From Rotaria socialis (taxonomy: Eukaryota; Rotifera; Eurotatoria; Philodinida; Philodinidae), in contig CAJNYU010000361.1 of the NCBI GenBank assembly GCA_905331475.1, forward strand, positions 18,770-82,769: a stretch of DNA of 64,000 bases. Reading direction: 5' to 3'. Made by a program: the position numbers and the translations under genes. This document shows, one piece after another, positions 50,713 through 62,800 of this stretch; the first letter of the stretch is position 1, and each line of letters begins with the position of its first letter. The notes beneath the pieces were generated by a model. That model saw nothing but the letters and a program-made list of their open reading frames with translations, was not told where the DNA came from and did no database searches.

Positions 50713-52763
50713 TAAGTAAAAATAAAGTCAATAATATCCTATACTAAATATGCACATGTGTTTTTTTTCTCTTTTTCCTGTGATTAATGCTTTAAAATTC
50801 TCCTTCTAATAGTAGTTAGTCATGCACATTTGCAATAATAGTTTCTAAGAATAATTCTTCTGTTGTATACTTGATTTTCCGTCCCTTGAACTTCTTCTTC
50901 GACGATCCATTGAAAAATGATACTATAGAATATGTGCATAAAATACGTCTGATGTTAGCTTCTTGGTCATTAAGCAATAAGACAATAACAGTGAAATTTT
51001 AATAAATAGATCTTATTAGGACAAACAAATTTATACTAATATTCATCTTTAAACCAGTGAATAAATGAACAAAGACTTTTTGAAATTTATTCTATCTTTA
51101 TGTGCTAGTCCTTGCTTTCTTTGCTTTTTATTGACCATCTCCGGTGGTGTTTGCATTTTATCCTATTAATCATCATCATCATCAGAGATACAAGATTCTA
51201 TGTTTCTTCTCGACAGTCAAAACAGTGAATAGATAATAAAGACAAGCTAATGCAAACACTTCATATTTCTTGTTTTCTCGTTTTGGTTTGAATGCTCATT
51301 TTTGTTTCAAATTATAAATCAGATACTTCTTTCCTTTTCTCTTTTTCGTTTTGTTCCGGTGTGTCTTTGTCTCTTGTTCTCTGTTTTTTTTCTATATGCT
51401 GGGTGCTTATTTAAACGAGATATCGAGTTTACCGTATTGATTGTCTTTTGTCTCTGTTTTTCCTTTGGTCAGTCATGTCTTATTACAGTTATGTAAATTC
51501 ATTGATGCGTGCATATGTAAATAGTTTTCGCCTTAACTTAAATCATCCTTCCAGAAATCATTGCATTTTGTGCTATTATTTGCTGTTCTAATTGATTCTG
51601 TTTGTCTTTCCAACCTGAAATGATCAAAAGAAAAAATATGTATCTATCTCTCATTTGTATGCGATTATATTTAGTTGAGTTTCTTTATTCATAATTGTTT
51701 TCATCAGTTCGATTTTTTTGAAATTTAAATAAAGAAATGCAATAGGATGAAATTGTAATTATGTTCATGTCATGATTTTTAAATCTTCAATTATCAATCA
51801 ACAATCAAATTTTATTCGAATTCAATAAAACAATTTTAACGTAGAATTTTGTTTTGAATGAACGGTTTCCTAGATTTGACGAAGGCTTGACTTTTTCTTT
51901 TTATCGGGTGTGTAGTACTGAAGATATGAAAACGAAAATAATAAGAACATGCCAAAAATAAAGATAAGAAACTCTATTTTGTCAGCAGTCAATATCTCAC
52001 AAAAAGAAAACAGGTGTCATTACGTTCATGTTTTCAGGACATTCTAAAAACGAGTCCGTCCTGTTCATGATTTTTGGACCCAGCAAAGAATGCTTCGAGT
52101 TGGATATTAGTGCACGACAGTTTTATTACTGTTAATAAAATATTATACGCGGAATTCGATAGTCACTTTGAGGACAAGTGATGGTTTCGTTCTGGATGAA
52201 GAACGCACGCATACATTTCCAAAATCACTTTCGCTGTTAGAGCCTCGGCGAGCTCTTAGTCAAAGACACACACACAGCCTACCTATGGGTACAATTGAAG
52301 ATTAAAAATGCGTAATTTAATTATTTTTCACGATCCTGTTCTTGGCAAAAAGTGAATAACGTACCAACAGAATCCTATGGACTTTTATTAAGTTGTACAG
52401 TGGAAGATTATTTATCGGCATTGGCGAAATTCGTCAGTGATAAGATTTCTTTTTTGTAAAATTTTATTCCTGGTAACCGTCATGAAGATATTATTAGACG
52501 AAAACAATTTTCAATTCTTTTTTTATAAACAATAAAAATGCTTCATGTATATGATTAATCTATTGCGTGATTCAATTCAATCTGTTGGATTGCGCTTCCC
52601 CTGCTATCTGCCGATGTTTATCTAGTATATCAATAGAGATAGAATACAGAAACTAGTAGCAATATATGGTAAATCAGTTGGCGACAGTCACAAAATAATC
52701 ACTTTGCTTTGTCCGTTTTTTCAGCACATGAAAAATCAACCGAAATGTTAATTTACCTTTAAG
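50713..52763. other. Intergenic region, no gene recognised
   Basis: AT-rich sequence with a possible poly(A) signal for the preceding gene near 51000 (TTTTAATAAATAG) and no supportable frame. Transposon-derived sequence begins at 52764. Confidence 0.5.
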
Positions 52764-52899
52764 TAGGGATGCACCAATTCCAAGTCCAACCAATTCCGAC
52801 CAATTCCAATTCCAATCAATGCCGACCAATTCCGATTCCAATCAATGCCGACCAATTCCAGGAATTGAATGGACTCGAATTGGAATTGGTGCACCCCTA
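52764..52899. mobile_element. Miniature hAT-style element with CCAATTCC word array
   Basis: The left end TAGGGATGCACCAATTCCAA is mirrored at the right by a sequence reverse-complementing to TAGGGGTGCACCAATTCCAA. The inside is a run of ACCAATTCCGACC / CCAATTCCAATCAATGCC words. TAGGGRTG ends are typical of hAT elements. The flanking octamers do not match, so the target duplication is lost or the copy is rearranged. It lies almost directly against the next element. Confidence 0.72.
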
Positions 52900-52900
52900 G

Positions 52901-53286
52901 ACTCTAGGGATGTAGCAATACCATTTTGAGACACATAAAGTTTGCCAAAGTTTCACAATGAAAATCTTCCAATACCAAGCAATAATTTGCGTTAGCTGTA
53001 GCCGGCAGAGTTAGCTCTACCTGATAGAAGTGTATAAAATACCAATATCAACAGAAAAAGATCCCCATTATTGATGAGTATTCGTGAAATTTACCGTTTT
53101 TTTACCAATACTCACCAATGCTGGGGATGTTTTCTGTTGGTATTGGAACTTCATATACTCCTATCAGATAGAGCTAACTTTGCTGGTTATAACGAACGCA
53201 AAGTATTCTTTGGTATTGGTGGATTTTCATTGTGAAAGTTGGCAATTTTTATGTGTCTCCCAATGGTATTGTTACATCCCTAGAGT
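52901..53286. mobile_element. Long foldback element with TAGGGATG ends
   Basis: The first about 190 bp pair with the last about 190 bp: left ACTCTAGGGATGTAGCAATA, right (reverse complement) ACTCTAGGGATGTAACAATA, then the shared CATAAA, CACAATGAAAATC, AGTTAGCTCTA and GATAG segments, to a loop near 53085. The whole element is one imperfect hairpin. No transposase and no clear target duplication. Confidence 0.78.
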
Positions 53287-53680
53287 TATCTGCTGAATGT
53301 TTATGGTTGCTTTTCTCTCGAAGCATGGCGTTTCATATGATGATCGTTTTGATAGAGCGTATAAAAGGTTTTATGATGATGTTGTTGAGGTAGTGTTTTC
53401 AGATAGGAATAATGGTTTTTTGGTAGTTGTGACACAATATCAGGTATACGATCATTATAGTGATTTGCTGCTTGATTGATCGCAGTGGGTATACATTTTA
53501 TTTTTTTTGTAGTGGTTTTGCTGATACTGTTTTTTTTGTATTTCCTTGGTAAGTCTGTTTGTTTGAGTTGGTTGGGAAATGATGTTATTAATTTTGTTGA
53601 ATGTGATTTCGTTTTGTTGTCTGATGATGGTTGCACGCTTGGGTTGTTGTCGCGGTTTAGTGATTATGGGATTATTTAGT
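53287..53680. other. T/G-skewed block of unknown origin between two elements
   Basis: About 390 bp in which the plus strand is strongly rich in T and G and poor in C, unlike its neighbours. It is bounded on the left by the foldback element and on the right by a CCCAGG element. Frames read for 60-110 residues on both strands (plus GFLVVVTQYQVYDHYSDLLL; minus a Lys/Thr/Gln-rich one), which the skew alone could cause. No family recognised. Confidence 0.45.
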
Positions 53681-53683
53681 GTA

Positions 53684-54975
53684 CCCAGGCCGAACATTCC
53701 GGTCCCGGAAACGGCCGGTTCTCGGACATCCCCGCGATTTCACGGAAGCAGTATTCCGGAACGGATTTTCCCGGATTTTCCCATCATCTTTCCACTCATA
53801 TCCCAACGGAAACACCGGGAAAATTTCAGGAAAAAATCCGGGCGGTTCCTTTTGTGATCCACATACACGTTGTAGGAACGGAAACAGTTGGAAACGAGTG
53901 GATCTTCGACGGAATTTTTACACCGCTTTCCGTAAGAGTATCTCCGACGTTTCCAACAAATTTCCCGAGAATTCGAAAACCGGAAAGACATCTATGTCAA
54001 CCGTATCGATATCCAAACCGCTTCCTCAATCATATCCCAAATCCATCTCCAACCTCAAACAGTTCGGACACATACCGATACCAGCAAATAGTTGCGCTAC
54101 ACTCTAATGTTATTCACCTTTGACCAAATCACACCAGTCACTCACTAAGTCATATCCCTATGAGCATATCGAGCTGGTAAGAAACTGCCGCAAACAGAAA
54201 TTCAAAATTTGAAAAGTTAGATTTGTTATTTCAACTCCCAGCTAAATTCTGATGACACTTTGTAATAGGTTATTGAGGTCCAGCAACCCGAATATGTAGT
54301 TAGTTTTTCGAGGCGGGCTTCCATTGGTCAGAAAATAGGTACATCCCAGAGTCAAAAGCTGTAAAGGTAGATTTGTTATTTTAACTCTCAGCTAAATTCT
54401 GAGGTAAGTTTGTAATAGGTTATCGAGATCGATGAATGCGAATCCGGCATCATCGATTGCGCCGTGGCATCCGACAGTTGAATGATGGTTGTTATCAATC
54501 GGTTTTCTGCTGTAAGATTGGATTGGATTTCGATCCTGGGGTGCCAACTCTGCTTCCAATCAGATCCTATTGTGGGATTGATCGACCCGGGGTAGTGAAT
54601 ATAGTGTTAACGACCGTTTACGGTCACGGTAATCTTCCTCCTGGGTGTGATGCCGCGCAGGTATGCTGCAGTTCTTGACGGTATCAGACCGGATACAGAA
54701 AGTTTCGCTAAATACTCCGTCGCGGATATGGTAGTTTCCTGAAGGAGTTCATTGTGTATGTGGTAGTTTCCGGGTGGATCCGGTCAAATGGATTTTGTTG
54801 GAAAGTTATGGATTCGGTACGGTGATTTCCGGTCCGGAATCCTGCTTCCATTTGCCGGGTACTTTCCGGGCGGTTCCGGAGGGAAACACTCTGTATTTTA
54901 GTGGAATTAGCCGGAAAAAAAGTTCGGTGCATTTTGTTTCCTGCAGGATCCGGACCCCGGAATTATCGTCCTGGG
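53684..54975. mobile_element. CCCAGG-family element, copy E (TTCCGG words), 1.3 kb
   Basis: The left end TACCCAGGCCGAACATTCCG is mirrored by a right end reverse-complementing to TACCCAGGACGATAATTCCG. TA flanks both ends. The first and last 400 bp are filled with TTTCCGGAAA-type words (CCGGTCCCGGAAACGGCC, GGTACTTTCCGGGCGGTTCC), while the middle (about 54120-54430) is AT-rich and contains a direct repeat. Larger than copies A-D but with no recognisable transposase. Frames across the word arrays are long only because of the biased sequence. Confidence 0.68.
54217..54432 (+). repeat. Pair of 66-bp direct repeats inside copy E
   Basis: AGTTAGATTTGTTATTTCAA... at 54217-54282 recurs as AGGTAGATTTGTTATTTTAA... 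at 54366-54432, both continuing through CAGCTAAATTCTGA and TTTGTAATAGGTTAT. The match is high but not perfect. A nearby segment (54306-54334, GGCGGGCTTCCATTGGTCAG) has an inverted relative at about 62215-62243. Confidence 0.75.
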
Positions 54976-55069
54976 TATGTATATTTTGGTTATGCCTTTT
55001 GATGGCATGCAATAAAATTAAAATTATGAAAAGTGACTATCAATACTTGCTTCCTAAAATGTATTTGAC

Positions 55070-55160
55070 AAGCGGAGCGGGGCGAGACGGGCGGTGGCGG
55101 GGTCAGTATTAAAAAATAGACGGTGGCGGTGCGGTGGCGAGGCGACTTTTTAGCTGCTCC
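55070..55160. repeat. GC-rich simple repeat (GCGGTGGCG type)
   Basis: Short degenerate array of GAGCGGGGCGAG, GGCGGTGGCGGGG and ACGGTGGCGGTGCGGTGGCG, followed by GCTGCTCCGTCC. It stands out in AT-rich flanks and is probably a simple-sequence part of another miniature element. Confidence 0.5.
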
Positions 55161-55879
55161 GTCCATCTCTGGTTCCTCACACGATACTGCAGCATTTAAT
55201 TAGATTGTGACTTACCACACACTAGAAGGTGAGCTTGTGTGACTAGGTGAGATAGATGTGAAGAACAGACCGATGTCGGTAATCTCAGCCGGCGTGGCAT
55301 AAACATCAAGTAGTGAAGCAATCTTAGTAAATAGAAAATATTGTTCAAGTTTCCCCGCCACCTAGCTATTTTGGTTATTTCTGGTTCTTGATAAGGTTAA
55401 AATTGACGTGGATGAGATTTTTACTCAAAGATAAAGCATCAATGAAAAACGCACATCCGATAGTGAAAATAAAAAGCTAGGAAAAGAATGGTTTTCCTGT
55501 GCCTCTGAAAAATTTTCATTTATAATCCAATTCAACTGTGACCGACTCATTCGATTAGACCGCGCGATTTATTTAGAGAGATACCGAAAAAACACGCAAG
55601 GAATCAGAGACAGGAGTTTTTTCCTAGTTTACTCACGACTCCATGTATGTTATTGCTGGAAACATCTTCACAATTTCGCAATATGTAAATGGATCAAATA
55701 TAACATAGTACCGAGGCCATTTTACCATTGTAATAGTAGTTCAGTACATGATAGAGAGGTGAAAATTTTAGATACTATATATGAGCTTATGATCACGTTG
55801 AGAAAAATAATTGAAGTGAATCGGTTAATTCGTTGATGATTTTCATAGGGGCGCATTGAAAGATTCTCACGACAAAAAT

Positions 55880-56030
55880 CCCAGGTGAAAGAAAACGGCC
55901 TGAAACGGCATAAAAACGATGTAAAACTTTAAAAAACGACCCGTAAAACGAGCTGACGGGTTACGGCGAAATAGGGTGAAAATTAATGCCGTTTTATGTC
56001 GTTTTATAGCCGTTTCTTGTGATGATAGAA
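55880..56030. mobile_element. CCCAGG-family element, copy F (short, ACGGC words)
   Basis: Starts CCCAGGTGAAAGAAAACGGC. The right side GCCGTTTTATAGCCGTTTCT is roughly complementary. Internal words are AAAACG/CGTTTT variants as in copies A and D. The right end is not a clear CCTGGG, so it is degraded or truncated. Confidence 0.5.
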
Positions 56031-56820
56031 TACCGGTAAATTTAAGGCATTTACGCGTGAAAATTATATGAGACAAAGTTCAGAAGCCAAGTTTTTGAAT
56101 GATGAGTTCCACGACATTCCAAATGTTTTATTAACCAAGATATAAACTCTCCTAGGTTGTGATATTGTTTGATCTATAACTCTCTTATATTGAATGAAAT
56201 CGATGCTAATTCGAGGTCGCCGATCAGGGATTCTTAACGTATGCAAGTGGTGGAAAATTCAAGGGAACAGCTCGAAGTGTTAAAGCAGTTTAGGGGAGTC
56301 GGGACTTTTGACCAGCACTGTATTTTCAAAACTAGGAATTCTCTTTTCAATTCTATCATTCAAAATAATAATCAACTCACCGATCGGTGAGAATGGTGAA
56401 TTATTGATTATTCTCTCTAGAGGATGAAAACATTCAAAACAGAACTGCATTATGAAACAAAGTATGAATTTCTTTACATATTAGATTATTTTTTCCATAT
56501 TGAAGAAACCTGATCAAAAATAGATTTAAGCTCATACAATCGAAAGAAGTTATTGGGCTTCTTCTTTTCTCCTTTGGAAAAGATGCTTGCATCGAAAATA
56601 ATGAAAAAAATTGAAATGAAGTACGGTATGATAATCGGTTTCTTTCTATTCAAAGAAATTTTATTATTATTATTATCATAATTATGAAGCCAAATAGATA
56701 CATTTTTTATGCTTTCGAATGAGTAAAATAGATTTTTTTGCATCATAAAATAGGAGCTTCGATGAATACAACTGAAACATTATATAGTGAAAAGGAATTT
56801 GTTCAGTTTTCATACGGACG

Positions 56821-59800
56821 ATGTCATTTTCAAACGATGCAACAAAGTCTACGGTGAAAGTTCGAAAAATACATCGTCATTATTCTCATCCAATCAAAAG
56901 AGAAAAACAATTGAACAATATTATTCGTGTGTCCATTGTACCTTCAAACAATCAAATATTAGCAAAGGAAAATTTAATAAAACATAATGCCAGTTTATCT
57001 TTCGTTAGTTATTTTTGTTTCTATTTTCACAAAGATTTATTTCGTTATGACCGAATTCAAAACATTGACAACTTTAATCAATATGATTTCATTCAACGTT
57101 TTTTTATTGTAGCCAAATGCATATGCTAATCGTCCTACAGGAAACCTTCAACAAAGAAATGATACCTTGAAAAACAATACTAACAATAATCAATCCGTTC
57201 AAAAAAATGTTCCAAAAACTGATTCACGTACATCATCCTCATCCAAAGTAACTCCTCTTAACGTAGTTACTCATAGTGAATGCATGGTGAAGAAAAATCA
57301 ATACAGTATTATTTTATTTTTCTAGGAAATTCATTGGGATGATCGCTTTTTTTTTCAAGTAAGATACACCATTTGTTATTGATTTTGCGATACTCCATTC
57401 TTTAAATGAGAATAGATCACGAAAGTTGAGTCAGATCGGGGAGATGCTATCAAAGCTCATCAAAAAAATCGGAAGCAAAAAAGAAAATATAGAAGGTAAG
57501 TATTTTTTCTGTCTACTATTTGTTCCATGATAATTATTTCTTGAAGACGGAAAATAGCATGGGTGATCTGTTGTGGTATATTACCTTGTTTAGTGACTGT
57601 ACTTGCTGTGGCCATAGCACTTCCGTTTCTTCTTATAAAACCAACAAGCGGAGCGGCACAAAGTAAATAATAATATATCTTTGCTTATTTATACAAATAA
57701 CGTTCATCATCAGGACTTTTCACCTTCAACCAGCGTAGGAGTTAAAACTATGTTTGAAAACGCTAACTGCAGAAAATTTGCAAAACGTTAAAATGATTTT
57801 TAATTATCAACTGAGGTATAATTAACCATGAGATGCCTAGTTCGAATTCAAGTATAAATGAACACCCAAGTGCATGGTATCAATTTGAAAATAAGTAATA
57901 GAAATAGATTTAGTTTAAGATGGAGGGGTGTGGGTTGAGGGGACTAAGGAGTAACTGTGGGTGCCGGTGCGAGTGCGGGGTACCCTGAAGGGATGCGGCG
58001 TACCAAGGGTACTTCAAATGTGGGCGTGAGTGACGGATGCCGTAGAGGAGTGCTCAAATGTGGGTGCGGATGAAGGGTATGTATGTATTCATATGTCGCA
58101 TATATCGGAGAGTTAAACTTGAACTAAATCTAAGAGTAGATTTATTTTTAGTTTAACTTTTTCTTTTCTCCATTTATATTCGAACTCAAATTAGACAGCT
58201 ACTCTATACCCTGGTGTTCGGAAGTGATATCGATTATAAGCAACGGTCGAAAATAATTCATTTGAGAATTCAAAGTTCTCTATCCAGATTCATCCTATAT
58301 ATTAAATTCATTTTTTGCTTGAAAGATCATATGAGAATGTGGTGCAGTACAGAGCCATTTTTTTCAAATAAACTTTTTTCTTATTATATATTCAGACACA
58401 TACAACTCGACATTCCTTTTTTAAGCTATTTTTGAATCATTGCACTGATGGTCACTTTTATCCACTTAAAAAGTAAGAATTTAAAAACGAACTCCGTTCT
58501 ACACTGCATCCTGATCCTGACATGAGTCGTTTAAACAAAAAAGAATTTAATATGAAAGATGAATATGGGCAGAGATAGCTGAGTTGTCAAATGAGCTATT
58601 TTTGATCCTTGCTTGATCAATATCACTCACAAACTTCATGACGTAAGGTTGAAAATTTTATCATAGCCTCTCCACATTCTAACGGAGTGTGACGTATGTG
58701 GCTAGCGATTGCATTCGTAATCACACTCACCTTGGCACCCACACCCATATATGATTGGTAGTCATTTCCTAGTATTTTTCACTACTGTCGGGTTGGTACA
58801 CATAAATCCCTTGTTGAGGGATTGCCATCGGTTTCTAGTTTTTACCTGAGAAGTTTGTGTGTTAGATCGATGATACGCAATTCCTACCTGAGCAACTGAG
58901 TGATTGTGTAGGTATTTTGTGTAGTATATTATGGAGCGGATACCGAAGGATGTGGTGTTCGTTAGGGAGATGTCTTGGTATTGAGGGGGATTCATGTAGT
59001 CTGTGGGGCAAGCGCCAATTCCTCGAGTGTCTTTCTGTTTATTGCTGGTGTTCGGAGGAATCGGAAGAATTCCCATTCCTTAGTCCTTGGACACCCCTCA
59101 ATCTTTCCGCATTTCGGGTACAAATCGTATTCAACAGAATTATATTTTCTCTAGATCCAATCGGTTAAGCCGATTGATTGCACAATTAGGCAGGAAAGTT
59201 CATATGAAATGTTTTGAGACATTAATCGAATCTTTTTTCCACGTAGTTAGACTTTAGAAGAAATTGATTCCGTGCTTTTTCCCTTGAATCAGCACACATA
59301 AAGGGTATGACGGAATAAGTGGCCGATTTGTAATTTGGCCATAAATTTTTGAGATTTTATGCTATTGACCTAATTCTTTTTTGAAAAGATAGGGCGTGAA
59401 ATTCTCTACAAAATAATACATTTTATTTACCATAAATAGTCACCACGTTTTATTGACAAATGGCACAAACGATTAGTCCAACTACAACAACTTTCTAACA
59501 CAAAATCTGATCTAATTCTTTTAACACCACGTTTTAATTCATCAGTTAGTTTTTTTTGTGTACTCAAAAATTGAGTGCACTCTAGAATCGGTCAGTGTGT
59601 CCTGCCGTAGGCACGATAACTTTTGAAAGCCTCATCCAATTACCATGAAATTTTGTACATACAATGATCTCATCAATATCTCGGTCGAGTTCGAAGATGA
59701 GAAGGATCCCTCAAGAAATGGTTGAGTTATCGAAAAAATTGTCATTATTGACCAGACCATCCCTGAGGGAGGTACAGGGATTTTTTTTCAAAAAATAAAT

Positions 59801-62800
59801 TTTTCCTCAGAATTATTCACAACATATATAAATCGACTCAGTTTTTAACGCTGACTCCGAATCTGATATTAGTTTTGAACTAAACCGTAGCTTTCTGATG
59901 AAACATCTCCTGAAAAACGTCTCAAAATGCACAAAAATTGCATCCAGAAATCAAATTACCTAGTTTCTCATGATAATTTTGGTATTCAGACATTCTAGAA
60001 TGACTCATATGTCCCATGCACTTTTTGCAATACGCATAACTCTCGGATGAAATCCGAAGTTTCCACATTTATTTTTGATTGGACCTTATCCCAATTAATT
60101 TGTTGTACAAACTCATTCCATACACAATAATCCAAAGGATTGGGTGTGGGTGTGGGTATTCATGGCCTCTTCTTCCACGTCAACACACCCACACCCACAC
60201 CCTGTAAACTGCAATCAAAATTGGCTAAGATACATACTTTGACTAGGGATGGAACGGTGACAATAACCGGTCTTATCGGTAGCCAGTCCACCGGTCACCG
60301 GTTCTTAACGGTCACCGGTGCATCTGTAGACCGTTATGAACCAGCATAGAATGCTATAGATCGATGTAAGCTATATAAACACCTGTTATTATTACAGAAC
60401 CGTAGAAATCAGTGTACCCGTATGAAAAAATGCGCCGGTATTTTCCATAGTGTATGAACTGGTAAATACTATTAGGCAAACGAGACTGGAATTCAGTTTA
60501 TGAGCAGTATAGATGCATTAGAATTTGTTTACTGGTCAAGTGCTATGTTACTTTCAGGATCATATGTCTTTTATTCTAGTTTTGACGTGCTAAAGGGTAT
60601 TAAAAATATTTGTCAGTTGTTTTTCGAAACATGAGGCAGTATATACTAGTTTTCAAACTTTTAAAAAGTATTTTAAAAGTAATCATGTAGCATAACATGT
60701 TCATTTTTCTATTTGCTAAAATAAATCATGATATGTTTGACTTTCTAAGAATTAATCATAAGTATTTCTTGTATTTATACAAGTAATCAATATTGATTTT
60801 GTGACTCTTAAGTTGTATTGCATTGTTTAAATATTTTCTAAAGCAATTTATATAAACTTTCGTTCGTGAAGAATTAATTCTGGTATTTTCCATACTTCAA
60901 GAAATATAAACAGTATTTTTTCGAGTTCCGAGCATATTATATTCAATTTTACTATACTATTAATTGAAGGTACTAATTTTTAATTTAGAAAAATGAAAGA
61001 AGAGATAACCACCGGTTTGCACAGGTTAAAAGTTATCGATGATATTTTTTCGTATCAATAGGTAGTTAAAGATCCTATTGATGCTTCGAGAATTTCTCGA
61101 TAGTACAAATCTTGATCATGTAGTAATTGCACCAATTGTCTACCTTTACAAATCCTTGATTTAAATATTGGCATATAAAAAACTCATTTGTAGAATTTTT
61201 GTGATTAAAGAAGCGACTTACATAGTGTTCATTCATTTTTAATCAACATATTTTTAAACCATAGAAACTGTCAAGAGTCATTTAATACTTGAATCACATC
61301 CAAACATTGTTGAAACATGAATAGACGTGCGCTTTGCAACACATTTTTTCATTTCGATAAACACCTGTAGTACAATTTTCAGTTTGGATACTCAAATTAT
61401 TCACATTTTTCAGCAACATTAAACTACAATTCCCACGTATAAATTATCTAGACAATATTAAAGAAAAAACTTTAAAAATGAAAACTAGCGATCTTTTAAA
61501 TGAATACTCTGAGTTATTTGAAGTCTTATGAAAACTACAATATGGAATAAGAGAATCAGAGTACTGACAATCTTGTATAGTATTAACCTTTGATGATTTT
61601 GTAACAACTTAAATTCTTTATCGATAGTAAAATTCAGAAAGGTTGTGCAACACGATCATCTTTAGCATAAAAGTGAGCATCCACTAATGGTATATGCTAG
61701 TTCAACTATGACTGCTTATATACGTATATGACATCTGTAAATGAGTACTCTATGCAATTAAATAATCTGTGTATCAGCTCCACTATCAGCAATTATTAAG
61801 AAGATATCTGAAAAAAGATAAATGGCCAGCGCCATTAATATCTCCTCAACTTAAACTTTTGACTTTGGATAATTACATTTATGGTAACTAAAGTGCTGTT
61901 AAAACCATGGGAAACCGAAAGTGATTGTTTCCATTAGCAACTAGTTCCAAGCATAGCTGATTTAGTACGACCGGTTACCGTTAAGAACCGGTGATCGATG
62001 GACCGGTGACCGAAATAGACCGGTTACCGGTAATACACCGTCACCGTTGCATACCTAACTTTGACAGATGTAGTGGCTCAGTGTTTCGAACTGCAGTCTT
62101 TCTCCGACCTTCAGCTTTTCAGTATTTACTCTGGCATTGCATATCCATGCCTATTCCAAAGTTGATCGAAACGAGCTAAAATCGAAAATTAGAAAAGCTC
62201 ATTTGTGATTAGTCAACTTTTTAGCCAATAGGAAGCTCGGGTGGAAAATCAAACCCCAGATTCAACTGATGGGATCCTGATTACCTTTGATCAAATTTTC
62301 TAAGAAACCCTTACCTCATTTATATGCGAGCAGGCGGCTCAATCCGTGCTTGCAAACATGGAATGGCATTTTATTTCATATGACTTTGTCTTCACTCCAG
62401 AAAATATTTGTTTTATTTAATTCAAAATTTTTTCATAGATGAATTGATATTTCTCTCAGTTAGAAATGTTTGACAATATGATTTTGTGTCGCAAAATTTG
62501 ATACATGTATTATTCTCAATTCGAAAGTATCACCTTTTTATTGAAGTACATATATAAAAAGCATGCATTTAGCATTGATGACAGAATTAATGGAAGACAA
62601 TATGAAAGCACGATGTTGCAAATTCTTTACTTATTCCTATAGTTTCAGAGCACAAAAGGAAATCTATGTAGTTGTAGGATCACTGGCGCATGAAATGAAG
62701 CTAACATAAATTGCAGCTTCAATTAGGTGAAGAAGTGAGGACATTCAGATTTTGTCGAATCATTTGAGTGGAAGTTCTATTTTCCAAAGAATATTCAAAT

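Noticed and set aside
53679..54123. Long overlapping frames in the left word array of copy E
   Set aside because: Stop-poor because of repeated TTCCGG words; several frames are open on both strands at once and none resembles a transposase.
57838..57850. AGTTCGAATTC, resembling a tRNA B box
   Set aside because: No matching A box, acceptor stem or anticodon arm upstream.
58762..59168. Opposing frames of 104 (minus) and 83 (plus) residues in the large intron
   Set aside because: They overlap on opposite strands and neither shows a family signature; probably an old repeat.
59570..59760. Sequence around CGATAACTTTTGAAAGCC resembling dispersed repeats seen in other genomes
   Set aside because: Too little to name a family, and no ends or coding capacity found.
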